A stretch of DNA of 64,000 nucleotides from an uncultured Mycoplasmatota bacterium (GCA_900543825.1 UQSR01000003.1:62001-126000); one strand, 5' to 3'. Counted from the first letter of the stretch, positions 45,559 to 55,552 are shown. Notes: a model not told the origin generated them from the letters alone. Numbers and translations are program-made.

Positions 45559-46248
45559 ACTACAACTATCCGTAAGTGATAAAGGAACTCTATATGAAGT
45601 AACATTATCATCACTATCAGTAGCATCAATTAAAAGATATAAACTATTTTTATTATATTTTTTACAACTTCTTTTATAATTATCAATATGAAAACTAACA
45701 TTCTTAAAAAAATCTTCTAATTTCATACCATTATCATTATAATCATATTCATCTATTTTAGTTTCAATATTACCATTACTCTCATATAAAGCACATTTAA
45801 TCTTCTTATATAAAGTATTATCTTCACCACCACAGTAATTAATATTAGATATATATATTGAAGACTTATTATCATTATAGGCTATACTACCACTAATATT
45901 AAAATTATTACAATTAGCACTAATAGTTTTAAATTCAAAATCATCATCATTACTAAAATGAATAATTAAAAAAACAATAAGAAAAATAAATATTATAAGC
46001 AAAATAATAAACATAGATTTATAATTTTTCTTCTTACTAGTAGTTTTGCCATCTAATAAATCAGAAAGCGGAGTATCAAAATCTTCACTAATCTGCTTTA
46101 ATAACATAATATCCGGTATATTCTTACCATTTTCCCATTTACTAACAGCCTGATAAGTAACACCATATCTCTCTGCAAATTCCGCTTGTGTTAAATTATT
46201 CTTTTTTCTAATCTCTTTTATAAGATTACCAATTTTCTCCTGATTCAT
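45547..46248 (-). CDS. Membrane-bound XRE-family transcription regulator
   Basis: A 233-residue product. Residues 1-65 are a helix-turn-helix of the Cro/CI type (LTQAEFAERYGVTYQAVSKWENGKNIPD). A membrane segment follows at about 77-95, then an outer domain of about 130 residues with several cysteines (NCNNFN, NYCGGED, KIKCALYE, RSCKKY, DSCSAQP). This one-component layout suggests that an outside signal, possibly redox, controls DNA binding. The thioredoxin-FNT genes lie directly downstream and are candidate targets. AGAGGAAGTG precedes the ATG. Confidence 0.88.
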   Translation of the reverse strand: MNQEKIGNLIKEIRKKNNLTQAEFAERYGVTYQAVSKWENGKNIPDIMLLKQISEDFDTPLSDLLDGKTTSKKKNYKSMFIILLIIFIFLIVFLIIHFSNDDDFEFKTISANCNNFNISGSIAYNDNKSSIYISNINYCGGEDNTLYKKIKCALYESNGNIETKIDEYDYNDNGMKLEDFFKNVSFHIDNYKRSCKKYNKNSLYLLIDATDSDDNVTSYRVPLSLTDSCSAQP

Positions 46249-46316
46249 TTTTCACTTCCTCTATTGCAAATTTATTATATCACAAAAACACTTTCTTCTC
46301 ATCATTTAATTATATA

Positions 46317-46937
46317 TTATTTATCATATTTTTTTGAAGCTAAGTAGTCAACATAAATTTTATCTTTAAACATTTCTTTATATTTATCAATAGTTTCATT
46401 AACATTAAACCAATATACACTTGTTAATATTCCATCATATGGATCAATATCAGTTTGTTCTAATATACCACCTAATGCTTCTATTGTTTTAACAGAACCC
46501 AAATTACTTGCTTCACAAACTAATTTAACATTATTTATATTATTTTTTTGTGCTTCAATTAAGCCTAAATATAAATTAATTTTATTATATCCTTTTTTTC
46601 TTTCAGTAGGACGTATTCCATATCCTATATTTCCATCAAATTTCTTCATCTTTCCTGATAAACTTAAACGAATATTCAATGCACCAACTACTCTATTATC
46701 ATTCTCTCTAATTAACAAAAAAGTCCTTACCTGACATTTACCAATTCTCTTAGCATATTCTTTATTTCCAAGATTCAAGCAATATTCCAATGCTTGTTTA
46801 AAAGTATAACCATCTAATATTTTAGCTAAAATCTCTATACCATTAATATCAGAATTATAAAGAACTAATTCATTAATATAATCAATTATCTCGTTTTTTC
46901 TTTCAATTGAAGGAATTTCTAAATAAAAACGTTCCAT
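46317..46937 (-). CDS. GNAT-family acetyltransferase
   Basis: A 206-residue product from ATG 46937 (AGGTG six bases ahead). The acetyl-CoA region reads GNIGYGIRPTERKKGYNKINLYLGL (motif A, RxxGxG/A-like) and VKLVCEASNLGSVKTIEALGG (motif B), as in RimJ/RimL-like and predicted N-acetyltransferases. The substrate is unknown. It uses ATT for isoleucine more often than its neighbours, a possible sign of a different origin. Confidence 0.88.
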   Translation of the reverse strand: MERFYLEIPSIERKNEIIDYINELVLYNSDINGIEILAKILDGYTFKQALEYCLNLGNKEYAKRIGKCQVRTFLLIRENDNRVVGALNIRLSLSGKMKKFDGNIGYGIRPTERKKGYNKINLYLGLIEAQKNNINNVKLVCEASNLGSVKTIEALGGILEQTDIDPYDGILTSVYWFNVNETIDKYKEMFKDKIYVDYLASKKYDK

Positions 46938-46989
46938 ATAGTACACCTACCATTCAAAAATATTATTTAATTTTTTATACCAATATACA

Positions 46990-48171
46990 TCATTTAAGTT
47001 TTAACAAACATACACTTTCAACATGTTTAGTATTAGGAAAATTATCAAACAAAGTAATTTTATCAAGAACATACTTATCCTTTAACATATCAATATCTCT
47101 AGCTAATGTAATAGTATTGCATGATACATATACAATCTTTTTAGCACCACTATTAAGTAAATTATTAATAGTTTTTTTATCAAGTCCCCCTCTAGGAGGA
47201 TCAACTACTATAACATCATAATTATTAATCAAAATACTATTAGCATTAACCATATCAAAACTAATATTTTTAATATTATTAATCTTCTTATTAACATTAG
47301 CTCCAGTTACAGCATCTTCATTAATTTCAATACCATGAACGTCATCAAAATTATCAGCTAAATATATACCAATTGTTCCAGCTCCACAATATAAATCTAA
47401 AAGACTATGACCACTTCCAGCAGACTCTTTAACTTCATCATACAACCCTCTAATCATATCAGTATTAACCTGAAAAAAAGAATTAGGATATATAGCATAC
47501 TTAAATTTATCAACAAGTATATTAATATACTCCTTACCATATATAACATTACCATTAAAAACAATACTACTTACATTACCATCTAGCCTACAAATAATAT
47601 CATTATTAATATCATCACCATTAATAATAACCATTATTTCATCAGTACCACGAATAACAATATCTCTAATACCATATAAATCACAATCATTAAGAATTCC
47701 AATAACTTTATTAATATTATCATTAACAAGTAAACACCTACTAATAGAAATATAATCATTACTATTCTTTTCTATCAAACATAACTTACCATCATTAATC
47801 CTCAAAGAAATTTTATTACGATAACCAAATATATTATCACTAGAAATAATACTAGGATTAATATCTAAACCAGCATATCGTTTCATAACATCAACAACCA
47901 TATTTTTCTTATACATAAGACTAGTTTTATAATTCAAATATCCAAAATCACATCCACCACACTTATCACTATAAGGACATTTATTTTCTATTCTATCACT
48001 ACATTTCTCAATATAAGAAATAACCTTAGCTTCATTAAAATTCTTTTTTTCATTTATAATTTTAACATCAACTATTTCATTTGGTAAGACATCACTCACA
48101 AAAGTAATCTTATTATTAATTTTAGTTATACCTCTCAAATCATGAGACAATTTATCTACTTTAACTATCAT
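46990..48171 (-). CDS. 23S rRNA (uracil-C5)-methyltransferase, RumA/RlmD-like
   Basis: A 393-residue product: an N-terminal TRAM domain (residues 1-55), an iron-sulphur motif CPYSDKCGGCDF (about 65-76), and a Rossmann methyltransferase domain with LLDLYCGAGTIGIYLA, VVDPPRGG and catalytic VSCNTITLARD. It makes m5U in rRNA (positions 747/1939 in Bacillus RlmCD) or m5U54 in tRNA. Which target applies cannot be told from sequence alone. The ribosome-binding site is weak. Confidence 0.9.
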   Translation of the reverse strand: MIVKVDKLSHDLRGITKINNKITFVSDVLPNEIVDVKIINEKKNFNEAKVISYIEKCSDRIENKCPYSDKCGGCDFGYLNYKTSLMYKKNMVVDVMKRYAGLDINPSIISSDNIFGYRNKISLRINDGKLCLIEKNSNDYISISRCLLVNDNINKVIGILNDCDLYGIRDIVIRGTDEIMVIINGDDINNDIICRLDGNVSSIVFNGNVIYGKEYINILVDKFKYAIYPNSFFQVNTDMIRGLYDEVKESAGSGHSLLDLYCGAGTIGIYLADNFDDVHGIEINEDAVTGANVNKKINNIKNISFDMVNANSILINNYDVIVVDPPRGGLDKKTINNLLNSGAKKIVYVSCNTITLARDIDMLKDKYVLDKITLFDNFPNTKHVESVCLLKLK

Positions 48172-48194
48172 TTCACATCACATAAATATTATAT

Positions 48195-48223
48195 CAAAAA
48201 AAAGAAAAGAAGTCTATGACTTC
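48195..48223 (-). terminator. Terminator after the CBS-domain gene
   Basis: GAAGTC, loop ATA, GACTTC, then a T-rich run on the minus strand. The TAG stop is in the hairpin. Confidence 0.78.
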
Positions 48224-49146
48224 ATAAGTTCACTAATAATATCTTCTACTGTAACAATACCAAGAAAATTATTACTTCTATCAGTAACTAAAGCCATATG
48301 TGCTCTAGCATTGTTAAGAAGTTCAAGACAAGAAGCCAAATTAGTACTCTTACTAATACATATTGGTTCCATCATAGATCTCTTAATACTAATAGTACCA
48401 TTATCAAGTATTTCATCAAGTAAATCAACTTCATATAAAATACCTACAGCCTTACCCTCTTTATTAATAATAGGAATTCTATCATGATTATCTCTAAATA
48501 TACACTTCTTAACTTTATATGAAGAGTCAGTATCATACAAATAAGAAACATCATTTTTATCAACCATAACATTACTTACCTTAAGCTTTTTTAATAAAAC
48601 AGCCTTCTGAATAAACACACTCTCTTTTTCATCTACTACTCCCTCACCTTCAATTGTTTTAACAATCTCAACAAGCTCATCTTTTGTAGCGGTAACCTTA
48701 TGATCATTCTTAACCTTATTTTCAAATTTACTAATAATTTTATTAAGTGGTATAAAAATAACAAACAAATACTTAAGTATATAACAATACTCCATAGCAA
48801 AATCTTCAGAATATTCCCTAGCAAGTATTTTAGGAATAATTTCCGTAAATATCAAAATAAATAAAGTAAGTATTAAAGTAACAATCCATACATATTTATC
48901 CCCAATTAAATTAGAAAAATAAAGAGTTGTAAGAGAAGATACAGAAATACTAATAATACAATTAATAACCAAAATAACCGTAACAACCTCTGAATATTTC
49001 TGATATAAATCATATACTACTTTAGCTCTCTTATTACCATTATCTTTAAGTTTCTTAATTCTAATAATATTAAGACTAGAAAAAGAGACTTCAACTACAG
49101 AACAAACCGCTAAAAGAAATAAAAGTATTGCTATAACAAAAATCAT
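48214..49146 (-). CDS. CNNM/CBS-domain membrane protein (hemolysin C/CorC family)
   Basis: A 310-residue product. The N-terminal CNNM (DUF21) domain spans residues 1-150 with about four hydrophobic segments (VVEVSFSSLNIIRIKKLK, FTEIIPKILAREYS). A CBS pair follows at about 185-308 (MVDKNDVSYL, RIPIINKEGKAVGILY, ALVTDRSNNFLGIVTVEDIISEL). The family includes Mg2+ exporters controlled by nucleotides. The usual C-terminal CorC_HlyC domain is missing, because the protein ends right after CBS2. It overlaps the upstream gene by 4 bases (ATGA). Confidence 0.88.
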   Translation of the reverse strand: MIFVIAILLFLLAVCSVVEVSFSSLNIIRIKKLKDNGNKRAKVVYDLYQKYSEVVTVILVINCIISISVSSLTTLYFSNLIGDKYVWIVTLILTLFILIFTEIIPKILAREYSEDFAMEYCYILKYLFVIFIPLNKIISKFENKVKNDHKVTATKDELVEIVKTIEGEGVVDEKESVFIQKAVLLKKLKVSNVMVDKNDVSYLYDTDSSYKVKKCIFRDNHDRIPIINKEGKAVGILYEVDLLDEILDNGTISIKRSMMEPICISKSTNLASCLELLNNARAHMALVTDRSNNFLGIVTVEDIISELMKS

Positions 49147-50183
49147 CTAACTACAACTCCCTCTTTATTAAATAAAAAATCTTCATTATTATATAAACCT
49201 ATCTTTTTATTTTCAAAATTACTATAAATATATTTATATTCTACTTCTATAAATTTTTTCTTGTTATAGTTATATGAATAATACTTATTATTATAATTAA
49301 CAACAATAAAATGCTCTCTATTACCATCAAAAATATAAAAGTTATTAATCCTAACATCATAATTAGGACAATACTTACTAAATATATATTTATATACTTC
49401 TCCTAATTCATATGTACCAATCATATAAGCATTAATAATATTTTCTGTCAAAGAAAGAATTTTATAAACAATATCACTATCCGTATAATCTATATTCTTT
49501 AATGCCTTCTCAATATAATAATCACTATAATCTGAATTAATATATCCTATTTTAATATCAATATCTTTATTATTATTATATTTATCAAAGTAATGTGTAC
49601 TAAAATTACCTTGAATATAACTAATATCATTAAATAGATCAACTACTATAAAATCATCTTTAATATTAATCTTATTAGCAATATTCCCCTTTATAGAATT
49701 ATTAATAATTTCACCACTAATACCAATTCTACTACATATATACATAAATATTTTACTAAGAGATATATTAGTAATTTTACCAGTTGATAAAGCACCCCAT
49801 ATATTATTAATAGTACTAATACTACCAAAAGAAATAACATCATTTTTATTATCAATAGTATTAATATCTAAAGATAATATTTTTCCAAGTTTAATATATA
49901 CATATCTAACTTTTTCAATATCCGTAATATCAGAAGGCATCATATCCACAATATTATCAATAATAGCTTCACCTGATTTAAACATATCATAATTGGCATA
50001 GATAAAACCATTTTTATTATCAATAGTATCAGTATACATATAATTTTGTCCATGCAAAAGAAAATAATCAATGACATTAACATCAACAATATTAATAGAC
50101 AAATTAATATATTTAGTATTATCAGTAATATTTTCTATATCATTCATAGAATTAATACTCACAATAACATCTGTACTATTCAT
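49143..50183 (-). CDS. Unknown protein, possibly transglutaminase-like
   Basis: A 346-residue soluble protein, very rich in Ile, Asn, Asp and Tyr. Features that might indicate a transglutaminase/papain-like fold are EKVRYVYIKLGKILSLD, then SKIFMYICSRIGISGEI (a cysteine at a helix start) and FIVVDLFNDISYIQGNFSTHYF. This is only a resemblance; no catalytic triad can be assigned with confidence. The gene is translationally coupled to the CBS-domain gene. A chance role for the Cys and the late HFIVVNYN segment cannot be excluded. Confidence 0.6.
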   Translation of the reverse strand: MNSTDVIVSINSMNDIENITDNTKYINLSINIVDVNVIDYFLLHGQNYMYTDTIDNKNGFIYANYDMFKSGEAIIDNIVDMMPSDITDIEKVRYVYIKLGKILSLDINTIDNKNDVISFGSISTINNIWGALSTGKITNISLSKIFMYICSRIGISGEIINNSIKGNIANKINIKDDFIVVDLFNDISYIQGNFSTHYFDKYNNNKDIDIKIGYINSDYSDYYIEKALKNIDYTDSDIVYKILSLTENIINAYMIGTYELGEVYKYIFSKYCPNYDVRINNFYIFDGNREHFIVVNYNNKYYSYNYNKKKFIEVEYKYIYSNFENKKIGLYNNEDFLFNKEGVVVR

Positions 50184-50212
50184 TCTATCACCATTATAAT
50201 TGTACTATATAA

Positions 50213-50260
50213 TAAAAAAAAAATAAAGGGAATAAACCTCTAGTTTACATTTCCTTTATT
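50213..50260 (-). terminator. Terminator after TasA-like gene 3
   Basis: An imperfect long hairpin (AATAAAGG with CCCTTTATT, inner AAAC with GTTT) and ten T on the minus strand. Confidence 0.65.
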
Positions 50261-50267
50261 AAATATA

Positions 50268-50870
50268 TTATTTCTTAATAGCAGTACCAACTTTAACAAG
50301 CCCACTAAAACTTTTATTCATAAGATTATTTTGACTACTTCCACTATCTTGAAGCCATACTCTCAAAGTACAAGTATAAGTTTTAGAAGCATTAAAAGTA
50401 TTAGCAGAAGTACTCAAACTACCAAGTGATAAACTATCATTTTTTAATACATCACTAGTAAAGCTAGCGCCTGTACCACTTCCAAGATTAGTAGTAGTAC
50501 TACCATCACTACAAGTAAGTTTATATTTAAAATCACTAACCTTAAGTGCATCATCAATCTTAATATTAATTAAACTAATATTAACAGCCACCTGATAACC
50601 ATTTAATAAAGTATTATTAGGAAGTATAGTAAAAACACTCTTACTAGCATAATTATCTACATCAGAAGCCGATATAGGCACTCCAGTTTTCATATTCATA
50701 TATTCACTTTGACTAAATACCACTGTCAAACTAGTATCGACATTAGCGGTAGTAACATTGAAATTAGTACCATTTGTACTAACGTAATAAGCATAAGATG
50801 TTCCCCACATACCTGCCACTGCAAGTATAGACGTAATTACTAACACAAAAATAAACTTTTTAAATTTCAT
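50268..50870 (-). CDS. TasA/camelysin-like surface protein 3
   Basis: A 200-residue product from ATG 50870 (GAGGTG upstream). Residues 5-28 are a signal segment (KFIFVLVITSILAVAGMWGTSYAYYVS) of the same kind as in the proteins at 19156 and 38315. The mature chain is Ser/Thr/Asn-rich with strand-like periodicity and two cysteines (YKLTCSDGS, TYTCTLRVWL). It probably forms surface fibres or a wall-associated layer. It is monocistronic. Confidence 0.7.
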   Translation of the reverse strand: MKFKKFIFVLVITSILAVAGMWGTSYAYYVSTNGTNFNVTTANVDTSLTVVFSQSEYMNMKTGVPISASDVDNYASKSVFTILPNNTLLNGYQVAVNISLINIKIDDALKVSDFKYKLTCSDGSTTTNLGSGTGASFTSDVLKNDSLSLGSLSTSANTFNASKTYTCTLRVWLQDSGSSQNNLMNKSFSGLVKVGTAIKK

Positions 50871-50950
50871 ATTAATAATCACCTCTTTATCTTACACTAA
50901 TCTAGTATTATAATACCATATTTTAAATATAATATCAATATTTTTATTAA

Positions 50951-51670
50951 TTACATTTCCAAATTATGATATACTGCTTGTACATCATCAAGATCATTTA
51001 ATGCATCAATAAGATTACATACCTTTTCTGTAGCTTCTTCATCAAGAGCAATATAATTATTAGGTACAAAAGTAACTTCACTAACTAAAAACTTATCATA
51101 TCCCATCTTAGTAAGTTCATCTTTAACTTCGATAAATTTAGTTGGATCAGTATAAATAATATAACTATCATCATCAGAAGAAAAATCAAGTACATCTAAA
51201 TTAAGAACATCTTCCATAATTTTATCTTCATCATAAACATTCTCTAATACAATAATACCCTTTCTTTCAAACAAATAACTAACAGAACCATCAGTACCAA
51301 GATTACCACCCTTTTTAGTAAGTGTACTTCTGACAAATCCAGCAGTTCTATTCTTATTATCAGTAAGACAATCAATCATAATAGCAATACCATGAGGTCC
51401 ATATCCCTCATATCTAATACTCTCATAATTTTCTCCCTCGCCCCTATTTTTAGCTTTATTAATAGCAGATTCAATATTGGCTTTAGGCATATTTTCTCCT
51501 TTAGCCTTTTCAATAACCATTCTAAGAGAAGGATTATTTTCTGGATTAGGATCACCACTTTTAGCAGCTACGTAAAGTTCCTTAGCTAATTTTTGAAAAA
51601 CTTTACTTCTTTCACTATCAATTGCCCCTTTTTTTCTTTTAATAGTAGACCATTTACTATGTCCTGACAT
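50951..51670 (-). CDS. yebC: YebC/PmpR family protein
   Basis: A 239-residue product, normal size. It starts MSGHSKWSTIKRKKGAIDSERSK and contains AKGENMPKANIESAINKAKNRGEG and YEGYGPHGIAIMIDCLTDNKNRT, all family signatures. YebC proteins were named as transcription regulators; recent work on paralogues ties them to translation of difficult proline-rich stretches. GGAGGG lies upstream. It has its own promoter, behind the Tad operon. Confidence 0.95.
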   Translation of the reverse strand: MSGHSKWSTIKRKKGAIDSERSKVFQKLAKELYVAAKSGDPNPENNPSLRMVIEKAKGENMPKANIESAINKAKNRGEGENYESIRYEGYGPHGIAIMIDCLTDNKNRTAGFVRSTLTKKGGNLGTDGSVSYLFERKGIIVLENVYDEDKIMEDVLNLDVLDFSSDDDSYIIYTDPTKFIEVKDELTKMGYDKFLVSEVTFVPNNYIALDEEATEKVCNLIDALNDLDDVQAVYHNLEM

Positions 51671-51700
51671 ATTTTTCCCTCCTACATAAATTACTAATAT

Positions 51701-51729
51701 ATAATACTATTAAAATATATTTAAGTCAA
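51701..51729 (-). promoter_or_regulatory. Promoter of yebC
   Basis: TTGACT, 17 bases, TATTAT on the minus strand, just after the tadC stop. Confidence 0.7.
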
Positions 51730-51735
51730 GTATAT

Positions 51736-52434
51736 TTAACCCAAACCAAGATAACTAAGAACAGCAGGTCCTAAAATAATAAGTAAAATAAGTGGAACAA
51801 AGAAAAATACCGATATAATACTAATTTTTGTAGGAATTTTTGACATCTTAGATTTCACTTCCATTATTCTTTTTTCTCTAAGATAATCAACCTGATTGTA
51901 CATTGTATCAATAATATTACTACCATAAATATTAGTTTGTGTTAAAGCAATAATAATATTATTAATACTATCCGAAGGAATATACTTTTGCATATCAGAT
52001 AAACTTTCATTCAAACTCTTACCATATTTAGTTTCTCTAAGAGCCTTTTTAAATTCCAAAGCAAGTTCACTACTAGAACTATTAACAGTAATAGAAATAG
52101 CCTCTACTAAATTACGCCCAGTTTGAAGTGATAAAGTTAGAACTTCAAAGAAATATATAGCTTCAATATTAAGTTTAAAAGTTCTTTTTTTAATCTTATT
52201 ATCAAGAAGTACCCATTCAAACAAATAATAATACAAAACAACAAAAACAACTGCTAAAATATAACCATATTTAAAGAAACTAAATATAAATACAAAGAAA
52301 AATATAGAAGTAATAAGTCTCATATTTAAAAAGTTAATAGCGGTATATTTAGAACTAACACCAAGAAAATTAATTTTCTTTTCAATTCTATCAATAAGTT
52401 TCTTATTATATAAACTAAAATTATTATTAACCAT
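51736..52434 (-). CDS. tadC: Tad secretion membrane protein TadC
   Basis: A 232-residue type II secretion F-domain protein. Membrane segments lie at about residues 45-80 and 200-230; the domain between includes EVLTLSLQTGRNLVEAI and FKKALRETKYGKSLNESL, matching the T2SSF/TadC pattern. With TadB it forms the inner-membrane platform of the Tad pilus. It starts two bases after the tadB stop and ends the operon. Confidence 0.9.
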   Translation of the reverse strand: MVNNNFSLYNKKLIDRIEKKINFLGVSSKYTAINFLNMRLITSIFFFVFIFSFFKYGYILAVVFVVLYYYLFEWVLLDNKIKKRTFKLNIEAIYFFEVLTLSLQTGRNLVEAISITVNSSSSELALEFKKALRETKYGKSLNESLSDMQKYIPSDSINNIIIALTQTNIYGSNIIDTMYNQVDYLREKRIMEVKSKMSKIPTKISIISVFFFVPLILLIILGPAVLSYLGLG

Positions 52435-52436
52435 AA

Positions 52437-53432
52437 TTACACCTCAATCTTAAGTATTCTTCTAAGAAGTAATATATAAATAATAAACATAATAAGTATA
52501 ATAGCAATAATAATATATCCAAGTACAGAATTAAATAAAGGATTGAAAAAAGTTGGATTAAGAATATATATAACTATTACAAATATAACTGGTATAGCAA
52601 TCAAAACCTTAACAACAAGTTTAGGTACACTACTTACATTTTTTAGTTCCTCATCAAGTTTTTTCTTATCAAATAAAGTTCTTTCTATAGAAGAAAACAC
52701 TTCAACAATATTTCCTCCAGTTTTATTAAGTATTGTAAGTGATGAAGATAAATAAACAGCTTCATCAATTTCTACCCTTTTAGCAAATCTATCAAAAACA
52801 GTATCAACAGATAATCCATATTTCATATCCAAATACATTTTTCTAAATTCATCTTTTAGAGGTCCATCAAGTTCATCACTAGCAATTTTAATAGCCTGCA
52901 ATGTACTCTTACCAGATTTAAAGGCATTATTCATAACAATAACTGCTCTAAGTAAATCAGTAGCCATCTGTTTCTGTTTTCTTTTATAAATAAAGTGTAA
53001 ATAAACATCCAATATAAAATAACCAATAAAATAATTAATAACAAAATCAAATATACCAAGAACTCTCAAAGAAAAAACTTGTGAAAAAGCAGTAAATACA
53101 ACAAATATAATAGCAATTACAAACTTAGTAATAATAAAATCATATCCCTCAATAATTCCATGTTTATCATAACTAATATATTTTTCATACTTCTTAGCAC
53201 TCTTTTTCAAATAAAAGCTCTTATTAATTAATGGTCTCATTCTTTTAACAAATTTATAATAGCTATTCAATATCCTATCGCTATAAGAATAATAATCGCT
53301 TTTAACAGGATCAACAGCATAATTACTTATTCTTTTAGCTTTTTTTTGAGCGCTACTAATTCTAATAACATAAACGATAATTACAAATATAACAATAATC
53401 AAAATAATTCTAAGCATAAATACCATATTCAT
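52437..53432 (-). CDS. tadB: Tad secretion membrane protein TadB
   Basis: A 331-residue product. I take ATG 53432, since AAAGGA abuts an earlier ATG too closely. An N-terminal membrane segment is followed by two more near residues 105-140 and two at the C-terminus. The T2SSF domain contains MNNAFKSGKSTLQAIKIASDEL and DGPLKDEFRKMYLDMKYGLS. It pairs with TadC as the membrane platform driven by CpaF. Confidence 0.9.
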   Translation of the reverse strand: MNMVFMLRIILIIVIFVIIVYVIRISSAQKKAKRISNYAVDPVKSDYYSYSDRILNSYYKFVKRMRPLINKSFYLKKSAKKYEKYISYDKHGIIEGYDFIITKFVIAIIFVVFTAFSQVFSLRVLGIFDFVINYFIGYFILDVYLHFIYKRKQKQMATDLLRAVIVMNNAFKSGKSTLQAIKIASDELDGPLKDEFRKMYLDMKYGLSVDTVFDRFAKRVEIDEAVYLSSSLTILNKTGGNIVEVFSSIERTLFDKKKLDEELKNVSSVPKLVVKVLIAIPVIFVIVIYILNPTFFNPLFNSVLGYIIIAIILIMFIIYILLLRRILKIEV

Positions 53433-53452
53433 AATTATCGCCATCCTTTCTA

Positions 53453-54781
53453 TTAATTAAACATATCTTTAAGTTCCAAACCTTTTCTTACAATTTTATC
53501 ATAAACTAAAGGCTTTCTTTTATACATTCTAAACTCTCCAACTGCATTACCATCACCAGATACACCAGTTTGTTTAAAAGTAAATATATCTTTAAGTAAA
53601 ATATTACCATCTTCCATACCTGCTACCTCACTAATAGAAGTAATCTTTCTTTTACCATCAGATAATCTATCTATTTGTATAACAATATCAATTGCGTTTT
53701 CAATATAACCACGAACCGCCGATACAGGTATTTCCATTTCATTCATTAAAATCATTGTTTCAAGCCTATTTATAGCATCAATAGGATTATTAGCATGAAG
53801 AGTAGTAAGAGATCCCTCGTGTCCAGTATTCATAGCTTGCATCATATCAAAAGCTTCTTTACCTCTAACCTCCCCAACTATAATTCTATCAGGTCTCATT
53901 CTAAGAGAGTTTCTAACCAAATCACGAATAGTAACCTCTCCTTCACCCTCATAATTAGTAAGTCTAGTTTCAAGAGAAATAACATGTCTCTGATGTAAAT
54001 TAAGTTCTGCAGCATCTTCAATTGTAATAATTCTCTCATCATCGCCAAGAAAACCAGATAAAATATTTAAAAGTGTTGTTTTACCAGTACCAGTTCCACC
54101 AGATATGACAATATTAAGCTTAGCCATAACAGCAGCTTCCAAAAATCTCGCCATATTAACAGTTAATGAACCATTTCTAAGTAAATCATCAATATTTTCT
54201 AATTTTTTATTAAATTTTCTAATTGTAAGTACTGGTCCTTTCAAACTAAGTGGTGGAATAATAGCATTAAGTCTCGAACCATCACAAAGTCTAGCATCCA
54301 CCATCGGATTAGCGGCATCAATAGTCCTACCAAGAGGCTGTACAATTCTTTGTATTGTACGAATAATATGTTTATCATTAATAAATGAAACAGTCTCATC
54401 CTTTACAATTTTACCATCTATTTCAACATAAATTTCATCAGGAGCATTAACCATAATTTCTGTAATAGCATTATCATTAAGTAAAGGTGTAATAGGTCCA
54501 TATCCCATAATCTCATTTTGAATCAAATTAAATATATGTTCTCTTTCCAAAGAGTTCAAATCATAACCAACTAGAGTATTATCAATTTCATCATTAATAT
54601 AATCTTCTAAAAGCTCATCATCAGGGATATTCTCTTCAATTAAATTTTGAACAATTTTAACCCTAAGCTCCTCAAGTAAATTTTTATTACGAAAAACATC
54701 ATAGTCATTAACATCTTCATTTGAAGAAAAAACCTTAGGCTCAACTTCAAAAGCTTCCATTAAACTTTTCTTATTAGCCAT
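53453..54781 (-). CDS. cpaF: Tad secretion ATPase CpaF/TadA
   Basis: A 442-residue type II/IV secretion ATPase. After an N-terminal helical region, [18 protein letters not shown] and the Walker [15 protein letters not shown] are visible, then TIEDAAEL (Asp box), [20 protein letters not shown] (Walker B), and the His box [13 protein letters not shown]. It powers pilin assembly through TadB and TadC. Its ATG overlaps the stop of the CpaE-like gene. Confidence 0.95.
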   Translation of the reverse strand: MANKKSLMEAFEVEPKVFSSNEDVNDYDVFRNKNLLEELRVKIVQNLIEENIPDDELLEDYINDEIDNTLVGYDLNSLEREHIFNLIQNEIMGYGPITPLLNDNAITEIMVNAPDEIYVEIDGKIVKDETVSFINDKHIIRTIQRIVQPLGRTIDAANPMVDARLCDGSRLNAIIPPLSLKGPVLTIRKFNKKLENIDDLLRNGSLTVNMARFLEAAVMAKLNIVISGGTGTGKTTLLNILSGFLGDDERIITIEDAAELNLHQRHVISLETRLTNYEGEGEVTIRDLVRNSLRMRPDRIIVGEVRGKEAFDMMQAMNTGHEGSLTTLHANNPIDAINRLETMILMNEMEIPVSAVRGYIENAIDIVIQIDRLSDGKRKITSISEVAGMEDGNILLKDIFTFKQTGVSGDGNAVGEFRMYKRKPLVYDKIVRKGLELKDMFN

Positions 54782-55548
54782 TATTTTTCCTCCTTACCAT
54801 GCCTATCATCAATCAAATCAATTGCAAGTTTTTTCATATTAGAAACATCTTTTTGATGAAAAGCATTAATACTTTTATTAAGAGTTAAAATTTCACCATT
54901 CATTACATATTTATCTATATTTTTAATATAATAACTACTAGAAATAGTATAATCAATATTACCTTTAATAGAAGTTCTAATATCATATAAAGACATATAG
55001 TCTCTACCAGTATCTCTAGAACTATTAAGAAGAGTTAAATAATTACTCTTACCAGTATTTTTAAATATACTAATTAAACTCTTAGTATTCTTTAAATCAA
55101 TTAAATCATTAGTAACAATAAGTAATGACATATAAGAATTATCAAGTACAGTTAAATTAATTTCATCAAGAATATGTGAAGTATCAACAAGTATAACATC
55201 ATATTCATGCTTAACCATATCAAAAATAACAGGTATAAACTTACTAGGAATTTTAGAAGCTTCTCTTGGATCTCTAGGACAAGCTAAAACATCAATATTG
55301 CTATTATAAGTAGTAATATAATCCCTAAACTCAGTAAATCTATTATTAGACATACTATCTACCATCATAAAAATATCTTTATCATTATTAATATTTAAAG
55401 ATACAGCAATACCACCAGAATACAAATCCATATCAATAATTAATACACGTTTTCCCATACTGCAATAAATACCAGCTAAATTAAGTGTCATAGTGGTCTT
55501 GCCAACGCCACCTTTAACAGAAAAAACACTAATTACTTTACCTGTCAT
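54781..55548 (-). CDS. CpaE/TadZ-like ParA/MinD ATPase
   Basis: A 255-residue MinD/ParA ATPase. The deviant Walker A is SVKGGVGKTTMTLN (residues 9-22) and the switch regions IIDMDLYSGG and VILVDTSHI. CpaE/TadZ proteins place Tad machines at the cell pole. It lacks the N-terminal response-regulator-like domain of larger CpaE proteins. It lies between the pseudopilin genes and cpaF in one operon. Confidence 0.9.
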   Translation of the reverse strand: MTGKVISVFSVKGGVGKTTMTLNLAGIYCSMGKRVLIIDMDLYSGGIAVSLNINNDKDIFMMVDSMSNNRFTEFRDYITTYNSNIDVLACPRDPREASKIPSKFIPVIFDMVKHEYDVILVDTSHILDEINLTVLDNSYMSLLIVTNDLIDLKNTKSLISIFKNTGKSNYLTLLNSSRDTGRDYMSLYDIRTSIKGNIDYTISSSYYIKNIDKYVMNGEILTLNKSINAFHQKDVSNMKKLAIDLIDDRHGKEEK

Positions 55549-55552
55549 AATA

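Noticed and set aside
45474..45629. N-terminal extension of the membrane thioredoxin
   Set aside because: It would read through the terminator and stop region of the XRE gene, and ATG 45473 has a good ribosome-binding site.
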